Assembly: GCF_905475465.1 (NCBI RefSeq)
Contig: NC_062249.1
Coordinates: 7,700,501-7,764,500 of the forward strand
From: Pieris napi
Taxonomy: Eukaryota; Arthropoda; Insecta; Lepidoptera; Pieridae
Direction: 5' to 3'
Length of the DNA stretch: 64,000 nucleotides
The position numbers and the translations under genes are program-made. Of the stretch, positions 54,993 through 64,000 are shown piece after piece (the first letter of the stretch is position 1; every line of letters starts with the position of its first letter). Below the pieces are notes generated by a model, which saw only the letters and a list, made by a program, of their open reading frames with translations, had not been told where the DNA came from and did no database searches.

Positions 54993-57900
54993 ATGAGTGT
55001 AAAAGAAGAGTCTATGGATAAAAGTGAGAAGGACAGAACTGAAACAAAACTCCCGTTTTCCATAGATAATTTGTTGGCTGATAAATTCGAATCTCAATCG
55101 TATTTCAAAGATTCTGGTGATGAAAGCAGTGATTCGGAACAGTTGGATGTAGAAACGTCCGTCGGTGATGCGCAGGAGTTTGCAGATAAGGCTGAATTTC
55201 AACAATCAGGTATGAATATCAACCAGGAAATATATTTTACAAATATATTGTTTTAGAACAGCCCTGCGATTCTGTAACTCACTTTTCGAACTCACACAGC
55301 GGTTTTCGCATTGGCGGTCGCTCTGAAATCAGTCGTGAAGCAGTCATTTAGAATCGCAGGGCTGTACTAGTGCGTATGTATAAACCTTACATTCCTTGTT
55401 CTTTTTTTTCATATTTGATTTATTTATTTTCTAAGTACAATAGAAAACTTATTAAACTCAAAATTTAAACTAAGAACATAATATTACGTATAAACAAAAC
55501 CAGAAAACATAAAACCTAACCTTTTATATAACAAATTATGAATAATGCATTCCTTGTGAATTCAGCTAGTGTGCAACAAAATATATCTCTTGGCGCTCGC
55601 AGCCCAAGTCTCTCCAACATTTCCGAATTATTACCTCTAAGAACCTTAAAAAAAAATAGGGTGATAGCAAGCCCTCCTTACCTCCAACTAGTTGTCGTAC
55701 CATACCCAAGATAAATAGTTGGATAAATCACCAGGTAGAATCTGTACACTCCATGCAATCTCATGTAAATATATCTAGTAAATTTATTTAAAATTGCACA
55801 ATTAAAGAGTTTTTTTCTTGTCAAATTATAAATAATGATCTCGATTATTTCTTCAAAGAGGTTTTCTTTTGTTTTATAATAAAATGATTAAATTAAGTCA
55901 ACGAAATTGTACAACTAAGATAATTGACTGTTAAATATGTATTTTATTATCTATTTTAAAGACCCGTAACTCCCATCTCGCTTATAACTTTGCATTCTGT
56001 TATCGGGCTTCTGTGACCCACTATTGTTTTGTTGAACTGAAGATATTTTATATATTATGAGTTTCACCTAAAAAGTTACGGGTGATTTTTTACATATGTA
56101 TTATGTTATTTACAGTTTTGGTACCTCACCAACTAGTAAGAGCAGTGTTAGCCTAGCTTCAGCGTAACTCTCATCACTGAGGTCGTAGGCCCCCGGCTGT
56201 GCACCAATGGGCTTTCTTCCTATGCGCTCATTTAACATTCGCTCGTACGGTGACGGTGACGAAAAGTTGACGGCGTGTCGGCACAGGAGGCTACCTACCT
56301 ACTTGCCTAGATTGACAATTTATAATGAAAAGATATAGACATATGAAGCCCAGACCTGAAAAGGTGCCTCTGATTTATTTTATATTTATAAACTAGGTAG
56401 GTTCCTGCATTGTTATTTTTTACATTCTTAGGTTTCAAATTCATTTATAGCACTTGAAAATTTTACTTATTTTCAGTCAGTTGACTCAAGTCAGCCTGTT
56501 TTGTACGAATACAATCTTTATTTTTACGGTAATTTTTCCAATGGAGTCAATTATTTCATTCATAACTTCCTGAAATTATTACCAAAAAAATCAGTGGCGC
56601 TACAACTTCTTTAGGTCTGGGCCTCAGATTTCTGTTTGATAATCATTTTTCAATCTAATTAGCAAGTAGGTGTTCAGCCTCCAGTGCCTGTCACACGCCG
56701 TCGACTTTTTGGGTCTAAGACATGTCGGTTTCCTCACCATGTTTTTCCTTCACCGTTCGAGCGAATGTTAAATGAACACATAGGAAAAAAGCCCATCGAT
56801 GCACAGCCGGGGATCGAACCTACGACCTCAGGGATGAGAGTCGCACGCTGAAGCAACTAGGCTAACACTGCTCAAATTGCACCGTTTATGATTAATTTGC
56901 ATAAATTATTGAATTTTCGTTACGAAACACATTTAAGACATGAAAAAATCGAATTACCTACTAGGACTTCAAAAGAAACTAAAAAAACGATTTGAAGGAG
57001 TTTATGCTTAATGTATTGTGGCCAGTGTCACGGGGTACGCAAGTCGGTTTTAGGGTTTCTCCTATTGAAAGTACAAGCACGGAGTTTGCCCCTCAACGCA
57101 AAATATGAACAATTAAATTCCGAGACTAACATTATACTTTGTTTCTATCTTATAGAGCTAGAAATGATTATATGAAGTTGCTACTCTAGACATAAAAATC
57201 ATTATATGATATCATCATTAAATTACAATCACAAAGGTTTTTTACCCCCAAAACTAAAAAAAGTTGTGTAAGTAACACTACTCTGCAACCAAATATTGAA
57301 ATCCAAAACGTCCTAATTTATGTGTAATACGACGTTAAAATACAGAAAAATGTGACACCTTTGCACCTTTCAGCCTCATTGATTTTTACGCTGTGAAATT
57401 TTCACGCAACAAAGCGACAGATTTTTTTTACATGTGACCTAAAATTTATTTATTGATAATGCCTCTAATTTTCCACGCCTTCACAGACTATATGAAACTG
57501 AAAGTTTTTTTGTTTAAAGTAAGACTCTCAAAGCATTAATATATAATGTATATTGCAATATAATATTCTAATGTCTATGTTTTCATGACACTTTCTATGC
57601 GACGAATGCCATAACATTTTCCTACCGCAAACATTTTAAATATTTACAGTCTATAAATTCTTCTCACCAACCATTATGAAACTAATAAAAACCTCAATAT
57701 TTTTTTTAAATTGCCTGCAAATTGACGTCTACAAAAAATAACGCACGCTAATTTATTTATGGTCTATTACGATAAATTATCAGCAATTTAACTGCGCGCG
57801 CGTCTCAAATTAGCTGATTCAATTGGTTCCAATAAATACGAAACAACATCACACGCACACAAATGTAGAACTGATGTCTCATTTTCTAAATTTATTACGA

Positions 57901-59935
57901 AAAGATAAATCTCTTCGCCTCCCGACTCTTGTTAGCTAAATCTCTCTCCCCTGTAATTACTCACTGTTAAAAAATAAAGATGAAACGACACTGTCTCAGA
58001 TTTAAAATTTAGTAAGTAGTCGGAGCTCATTAAAAAGCTGTAAATATATTAAAAAAGCGGATGAGGGGTTTCTGAACGCCATCTCGTCTGTCATAATAAC
58101 GGTGACAACTTTATTTTTTATTTTTAAACAAAAATGCTACAAACGATACTAGGCCCTAACTCTATTCATATTAAGTGAAGTTATGTTTGTATCTGTGGAA
58201 GCTATTTAAAGTTGCTATTTTGGCGCGAAATAGTCTTTCCTCGATGATAGGTGACGATGTATCGACATTAATTGTTATACCAATGTCGCAGCGTTTACAA
58301 AACATGTATCAGCCATGTTTATCTTTCTCAAACGGATGGCAAGTTAATTTTATCCCGCTAATTAATTTACGCGCTACAATATTACAACAGATGTGATGTA
58401 TTGTGGCTTGTGTTTTATGTCCATGAATGTCAGAGGAATGCATTTAATATTTTAATTCTATGTTTATCCTACATTCTTCATTTAATGAGCCGTAATTGAT
58501 TTTTTCGTTGATCATAGTACAATACTAAATTTGTATACATACGACACTACTTTTTTACCAGGCCATAAACTCCAAAAAAAAAACTACTTATTTTCTAACG
58601 ACATATTTTGAGTAAATATTTGATCACGTTAAGATTTTAGGCACTATTAAAAAATTATTCCGGATACCATATTTATCTTAGCTAAATATGATTCATATAG
58701 ACACTATTTTTATCCTTATATTAATTTTACAAAATAAAAATCAAAACAGCTAACCACGGATAACCTAGAACAATTTGACGTTTATTTTGGCGCGCTCATT
58801 AGCGCGGGAAACGATTCAAGATGGCGTCGAGTGACATGTTGATAAATTGCCACTAATTATTTTGAGATGAGAGTGTTTATTGAGGATGGCTGTCAGGTGA
58901 CGATGTCTGGCGTCCGCTTAGGTTACAATTGTAAAAGGTTCCATACGAGTTAATGACTTAATTACATAAACAATTATTATAATTTTGTCTTTATTTCTTT
59001 TAAGCTTTATGCATATTATCATTATGTATTTATTTTTATCATCTTACAAAGTGTTGTACAGACGTTGTTATTTACAATTCAATCTTTTGTTTGATTAAGG
59101 ATCATGCAGTACCAGAGGAAAACGTGCTAGAACAGCTTTCAGTGCGCAACAAATCAAAAGTTTAGAGGCCGAATTTGAAAAGAACCGATACCTATCTGTC
59201 GCCGCTAGGGGGCGTTTGGCTAGGCAGCTAAGACTTACAGAGACACAGGTAAATTTTGATTCACATAAATATATATAAAACATTTTATACTGATTTTAGC
59301 AATTTATTTTAGTACAAATAGTAAATTTTATAGTATAATTTAGTATTGGCCACGCATTGTCATGAGAAATTAACCCAATGTTCATTGAAAAATAATCGTT
59401 GTAGTATAACGCTGCTCCAGATAGAAGGCTAAGGAAGATGTGTAAAAATCAAACGATATTTCTTGAATTTCAGATAAAAATTTGGTTCCAAAATCGTCGA
59501 ACTAAATGGAAAAGAAAATACACAAACGAAGTTGAAATATTTGCACAACAATATTACAGTAGCTTAGGTATTGTAACACCGAGGCCAATGTTTGTGGGAG
59601 ACAGATTGTGGATCTTTAATTACCCTAACAGACTTCCACAATGGAAATCATTAAATATTGCTAATATAAATGCACATGGACACGTGATTGATAGAAACCT
59701 CTATCGGAATGCTCCGAAACCAGAATTCCTCGGTCCAAATGAACGATTTTCAAATTTGGAACGGCTGTCAGCTGTCAAAGCTCCCGCGCAAAATCGCCTC
59801 TACCCAATACCTAGCGTCTACTCAAACTTAGCACAGAGGAGTATGGATATCTATAAAAATGGAATTCTAAATCATAATAACCAAGATTCAAACGTTGATC
59901 ACTTAAGAAGACTGGAGGAAAACTTTAGTATTTAA
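54993..59935 (+). CDS. Homeobox transcription factor (NK/BarH-like), three exons
   Basis: CDS join(54993..55209, 59100..59248, 59474..59935), 275 aa. Exon 1 ends phase 1 (TCAG/GTATGA). Exon 2 starts after TTTGATTAAG and restores the codon (G+GA). Exon 3 starts after TTGAATTTCAG, phase 0. Exon 1 has LPFSIDNLLADKF, an eh1-like Groucho-binding motif, and an acidic Ser-rich stretch. The homeodomain runs from RGKRARTAFSAQQIKSLE through RYLSVAARGRLARQLRL to IKIWFQNRRTKWKRK; the intron falls between homeodomain residues 44 and 45, a position used in many ANTP-class genes. Just after it come NEVEIFAQQYYSSLGI and a PRPMFVGDRLWIFNYP segment. Position 50 is Gln. It is a nuclear DNA-binding regulator, probably a repressor. 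Exact family unresolved. AATAAA at 59985-59990. Confidence 0.9.
55259..55364. mobile_element. Hairpin MITE, intronic copy
   Basis: Starts CAGCCCTGCGATTCTGTAAC and ends AGAATCGCAGGGCTG. Contains TCAGTCGTGAAGCAGTCATT. The right arm is shortened. Only about 50 bp from the exon 1 donor of the homeobox gene. Confidence 0.86.
56139..56380 (+). mobile_element. tRNA-derived SINE, diverged copy
   Basis: GAGCAGTGTTAGCCTAGC, CTGAGGTCGTAGGCCCCCGG and GCACCAATGGGCTTTCTTCC are recognisable. The promoter boxes are damaged and the body has small deletions. Confidence 0.8.
56592..56873 (-). mobile_element. tRNA-derived SINE, reverse, near full length
   Basis: Left end CAGTGGCGCTACAAC, right end GGCTAACACTGCTC. 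It keeps GGGGATCGAACCTACGACC (B-box side) and TTCACCGTTCGAGCGAATG. Together with the copy at 56139 it forms an inverted SINE pair within 750 bp in the same intron. Confidence 0.88.
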
Positions 59936-60068
59936 GGTGTAGTGATAGGAAATAATATGTACCAAAGAGTTTTATATGTGAAAAAATAAAATTAAGTAAT
60001 AATAATACACATTTTTTCATTTAAACAAAACTTACAAATCAGTCAAATATTTATTGTATACAAATGTT

Positions 60069-60905
60069 TTAAATGTATCGGTTACCACATCCGGAACTTC
60101 CAGCAATGGTGACGACGCCACCAGCTGGTAGGTCACCTGCGAAGCGTACAGCACCGAGTATGGGCACCTGTCCCGCTACCATAGTGGTACCAGCTACTGG
60201 CATCTCTCCGGCTACAGCTACGTCACCAATGCCTTCGCCACCGTACGCGCCGATACCCGATTCATACGCCATTGGAGCTGGGACTAACGCTGGGGCATTC
60301 CACATAGCTGCATTACGAGCCATGCCATATTCAGCGGCCATTTCTCTTTCAACTGCTCTAGCTCCGTAGGCTGCAGCCATGTCTCTTTCCATCGCTCTGG
60401 CTCCATACGCGTATTCAGCGGCCATCTCTCTTTCTAAAGCTCTTGGGCCATTGTAGGATGCGGGTGAATCGCAACCATACCATCCAGCCAATTCAGCGGA
60501 TGCTGCTGTCAAACCGGCGCCTACGGAGTTACCGAGCCCAAAGCCATTTCCGTATACAGCAGGTCCAATGAGTGTGGTTAGACCATTCTGAAATAATTTT
60601 ATAGAATGTTATGCTAAATCTTTATTAAAAACGTGGAGTTCCTTTTGAACGTTGAAAATTTGTTTCACTATCTCTTTAATGAAACTTTTTCTTTAATGTG
60701 AACAGGATAAACCAATTCATTTTTATATTATCTTAATATTCTTATTTATTATATAAACTACATTATATGTTGCATTTGCAAAACTCATATTTTACTAATC
60801 TAAAGGCTCTTTGTCGATATTCTTTAGAACCTATTCTTTTATTTTACACCTTACCTGAATTAAGCAAGCTTGAATACAGAGGAATAAGAAAGTGAAGGAA
60901 GACAT
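60069..60905 (-). CDS. Chorion protein, class A, with Ala/Arg/Glu/Met repeats
   Basis: CDS complement(join(60069..60587, 60855..60905)), 189 aa. Exon 1 encodes MSSFTFLFLCIQACLIQ with donor CAG/GTAAGG; exon 2 starts NGLTTLIGPAVYG after AATTATTTCAG; phase 0. The left arm, residues about 66-112, holds three charged repeats of the form ALEREMAAEYAYGARAM. Residues about 133-187 are the class A domain (GEGIGDVAVAGEMPVAGT, VPILGAVRFAGDLPAGG, TIAGSSGCG). The domain matches the class A gene at 39449 almost completely. The right arm is just NRYI. TATAAAAG is 46-53 bp before the ATG; a likely poly(A) signal (complement of TTTATT) is at 60050-60055. Convergent with the homeobox gene, with 133 bp between the stops. 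Partner: class B at 61627. Confidence 0.97.
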
Positions 60906-61626
60906 GTTTGTTGGTAGTGTGTGTAATGATGTGTTCATTCTGTTACAACCCTTTTATACACTTTTAATATACACTATGTTTTAGAGATCCTTTGTTACAT
61001 TTGCTTGTTATGTTTATGACAAATTAAAATTCAAATAATGAACTGCCCCCGTGAACTTCATTTCGCCATACTAAAAAGGTAGCTAAACCAACATATGGAA
61101 CATTATACTATGCTGCCCTCTAGAGACTTTTAGAGAGTTCGCTTTTCCTAAATAAAAACCTAAGGACTAAATATATCTATTTTTTTTTAATTGAAAATTT
61201 TTCTCTTCAAAAAATCCTTTTATTTATATAGATTAGAAAACTCTAAGTTTTATATTCTATTACTGTTGTCAAGCATTCAGAATGTGTAATATTTTTTATC
61301 CATCGTAAAATTTAAATTGCAAATTCGTAACACAGTTCGTAACACACTACTTTAAGTTTCATCTTACACTAATTCTTTTGATGGAAAATTATTAAAAATC
61401 CCTACAGAACCATAACAAAAGAAAAATATATAGGCCGCAGTTAATTTCGAAATGAGAGATTAATAAATAATTCTTATAAGTAAAACAATAAAACGTTTTA
61501 AATGATTACACAACCAAATAATCAAAATTATTTGGAATTTATGTTGGTCAACAGGTGATAAAATTTGGTATAAAAATGGACCAATCAAAATTTCTTATAT
61601 ACATTTGGACATCTCAATAATCCAAA
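60906..61626. promoter_or_regulatory. Bidirectional chorion A/B promoter region
   Basis: 721 bp between divergent ATGs. TATAAAAG on the minus strand at 60951-60958 serves the class A gene, TATAAAA at 61569-61575 the class B gene; both sit 46-58 bp from their ATG. A GATAAA word at about 61556 precedes the right TATA box. The long AT-rich middle has no recognised repeat. Confidence 0.7.
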
Positions 61627-62246
61627 ATGGCCGCTAAAGCAGTTTTGGTAGTCTGCGCTCAAGTTCTTTTGGTCCAGGTAAGAAAAACAATCATTTAATA
61701 ATTTTCAATGTTTGAGATATTATAATGTTTGATTAACAATTCAATATGATTTATGGTCGTAACAGTTCTTATAAAGAATTATGTGAAAATTATCTCTATC
61801 ATTAAATTACATTTTCATGTTTTTTTTAGAGCATATCATGCTTATATGCTCCATTCGGACCAGCAAACGCTCTTGCTGCACCTTGCGGACCGGTTGCTGA
61901 GTTAGCATCACCCTTCGGGCTCCTAAATGCCGCCTACGGACCAGGCATGCTTAACTCCCCATACTCCCCATTTAACGCCGTAGCATCCACTTCAGCTTCC
62001 CACGGGGGACCTTTACCGGTAGCAAGTTCATCTCCTCTTCCACCAAATGGTGTCTCAGTGCTGTCCGAAAACAGAATTGAAGGACCATTGGCAGTGGCTG
62101 GTGAACTACCTTTCTTGGGAACCGTGGCCCTAGAAGGAGCTCTGCCCACTATGGGATCTGGAGCCGTCAACTTTGGGGCCGGAAACGGAAATGTAGCTAT
62201 TACCAGAGAGGATGCCGCTCGTGGTCACGGACGCTACGGATGCTAA
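61627..62246 (+). CDS. Chorion protein, class B
   Basis: CDS join(61627..61677, 61830..62246), 155 aa. Exon 1 encodes MAAKAVLVVCAQVLLVQ with donor CAG/GTAAGA; exon 2 starts SISCLYAPFGPAN after TTTTTTTTAG; phase 0. The left arm is Pro/Ala/Gly-rich (PFGPANALAAPCGPVAE). Residues about 74-143 form the class B domain (GGPLPVASSSPLPPNGVS, LSENRIEGPLAVAGELPF, NFGAGNGNVAITRED), closest to the gene at 47354. The right arm is a short basic tail (ARGHGRYGC). No low-complexity repeats. No AATAAA nearby; ATTAAA-like sequence lies at about 62310. Partner: 60069(-). Confidence 0.97.
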
Positions 62247-64000
62247 ATGTATAATCTGTCAAATTTCGAATTTGGAAAACCAACAAATTATAACCATCAC
62301 ATGAACTGAATTAAATTATTTGCGCAAATACTTTCTGTTTTGATTTTGACCTACATTTAAATAGGAAATACGTTAATAATATGAGTCATGTCCTTGAACA
62401 ATTAATTTACAATTAACTGTGCATTCGTACGTGAGAAATTTGCAATTCAATAATAACATCTATATAGTTTTGTTGCATAAGCACTTCGTGGTAATGCTCC
62501 GTAATTTGAATGACATGATTTATAATAGAGGAATATAAATAATGCCAATCGAATAGAAGTAAAAAATATAAATATTTGTAATGGAATTATAAGCTTAACA
62601 AAAGTTGTTGAAATGTTACCTGACAGTAGCGGTGACATAAGCTTATTTAATACATATTTTATCTTGATAACTGACAAGAAGCCTAGAAGTACCGATCTAT
62701 CTACATCATAAAAAAAAGAAAATTTTTAAAAATTCGAATGTTTTCATAACACGGACTCGTGACTTTTTCTCGTATTAAATGGATAAAAGATTACAATCTT
62801 GCAACCCGGAAAATTAACGCTTTTCTATTATTTAAATCTTAAGTTAAAATTTGTAATATCTTTATATTTATAATCCTACTATACGTGTGTATGTCAGTGA
62901 ACTCCTCTTAAACGGCTGGACTGGTTTGATTGATTTTTTTGTATGCGTTTGGGTGTCGCCCTGGATGGTTTAGATTCACAAATCAGCCCGACAGACGGCA
63001 GATGGGATGAAAGTACTAGTAGATTGTTTAATATCAATTCAATCAACTTGAAACATCATGCAGGACAACGTCTGTCGGGTCCGCTAGTTAATTATAAATG
63101 CAAAGGTGCATGCAAAATATAATAATAAATTTTATTCATAACTATGGCAAAATTAGACATACGCTAGTCCACTTTAGGAAGCCCCAGTGTTGAGGGGAAC
63201 TAGATTACAATTATTCTGTGGTGGTGCGTGATAAATTTTTTTTTTTAAGAAAAAGTAGTCAGTCTGAATGTACATAGGTGTGTAGAATACTCTGTATCTG
63301 AGAGTGTGGCTGAGAGTCGTTATAAGCGGCCGCTGTCTCTATGTCAGTTTTTTACCAAACGATTCAGAATCGAAATCAAATTACAGCTAGGATAATTTTC
63401 ATGCGTTTTGTGTGTTTAGATCTGGATAGTTTGAAGATGAGAATCCAAGGATTTCAGGATGAAATCTATCTCTGTACTATATATTAAGTACAGATATTGA
63501 TTTTGATTTCAAAAACTTATGTACAAGGCTTTTGGTGGACAGATAAACTGGTGATCGCCATTTTATTTAATTTTAGGTATCAATTTCAATATTTATTATA
63601 CGAGCGAAATTTTTTATATTGGATATTGTATCCATATTGGTATGTAGTTAACATGTACGATATGTTGCTATACAGGGATATATTCTTCATTTCATATGCT
63701 ATCATCTTATCATATCGTATCGGGTCAACCAACAAAGTATTTTTTTATTTAATGCAATTTCATTAATGACGTTTTGTAATTAAGTATTTGCATTTGACCA
63801 AGTAATATGGAAACAACATACTACTTAGTTTAGTTATGCACTTCTTGCACTTAACCCTTAGCATTTCGTTTATTTCTTTATAAGGCAACCCTAATAATGT
63901 ATGTATGTTGTAATGTAATGAAGTTTTAATAAATAAATAATATCATATTTAAGTATTTCTATCCTACAATGATTGGTTAAGTTCTGAAACCTAAAATCAA
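62247..64000. other. Right-end intergenic region
   Basis: 1.75 kb with one Helitron-like fragment (62874-63088). The frames at 62447-62677 and 63497-63766 are Ile/Tyr/Leu-rich and unsupported. No chorion exon is visible before the window ends. Confidence 0.45.
62874..63088 (+). mobile_element. Non-autonomous Helitron, short
   Basis: Begins TCCTACTATACGTGTGTATG, has GGTTTGATTGATTTTTTTG and TCGCCCTGGATGG in the middle, and ends GTCGGGTCCGCTAGT, the lepidopteran Helitron 3' end (CTAG followed by T). Confidence 0.75.

Larger units (their letters stand above)
55210..59099. other. Large first intron of the homeobox gene
   Basis: 3.9 kb with a MITE right after the donor (55259-55364), two SINEs in opposite orientation (56139-56380 and 56592-56873) and about 2.2 kb of largely repeat-free sequence at 56900-59090, in which intronic regulatory elements could sit. 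The frame at 58175-58396 has no support as an exon. Confidence 0.6.

Noticed and set aside
54894..55205. 103-codon minus-strand frame over homeobox exon 1
   Set aside because: Hydrophobic shadow of an acidic exon; the plus frame has the eh1-like motif and a phased donor.
8763..56873. tRNA-like sequences with A- and B-box motifs
   Set aside because: All occurrences are heads of one dispersed SINE family with a common body and 3' end; none folds as an intact tRNA in my reading.
63497..63766. 89-codon open frame at the right end
   Set aside because: Composition (Tyr, Ile, Phe) and repeated ATATTGGATA-like words indicate low-complexity AT-rich DNA.

Overview
This window is AT-rich lepidopteran (butterfly or moth) nuclear DNA from a chorion (eggshell) locus. 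The assignment rests on nine genes with the class A or class B chorion central domain. It is supported by lepidopteran-type repeats: tRNA-derived SINEs, Helitron ends of the TCCTACTA...CTAGT type, LINE 3' ends and a decayed mariner. Nearly every secreted-protein gene here has the same build: a first coding exon of 13-17 codons encoding almost the whole signal peptide, a phase-0 intron, then one long exon carrying the mature protein. I worked out the first exons by hand from ATG, signal peptide, GTAAG-like donor, acceptor and phase; they are too short to appear as ordinary ORFs.

Layout. (1) 0-6 kb: two large disordered charged proteins, tail to tail. (2) 7-17 kb: five small secreted-protein genes; four share a short motif close to NNLANALQLLIVSNLL that I do not recognise from a named family. 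(3) 17.5-20.3 kb: a housekeeping island with the mitochondrial FAM136A gene, a possible divergent short reading frame and a 54-79 aa small protein. (4) 20.4-28.7 kb: five more small secreted-protein genes; two divergent ones share a C-terminal HFL(K/R)KIPIPPP tail. (5) 29.6-48.6 kb: chorion genes, arranged as divergent A/B pairs (29.7/31.6, 38.2/39.4 and 43.0/45.9 kb) plus two class B genes without a partner (34.7 and 47.4 kb). (6) 48.6-54.9 kb: transposon graveyard. (7) 55.0-59.9 kb: a three-exon homeobox gene with an eh1-like motif, its homeodomain split by an intron between residues 44 and 45. (8) 60.0-62.3 kb: another divergent A/B chorion pair. (9) 62.3-64 kb: repeat and unassigned DNA.

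Functionally, the chorion genes should be made in follicle cells and secreted onto the oocyte. The divergent pairs have short intergenic promoters with TATA boxes about 50-60 bp upstream of each ATG. The same spacing occurs at several of the unrecognised secreted-protein genes, which suggests (inference) that these belong to the same eggshell programme. The best candidate for something undescribed is this block of about ten fast-evolving secreted proteins with chorion gene structure but no chorion domain, especially the LANALQL family.
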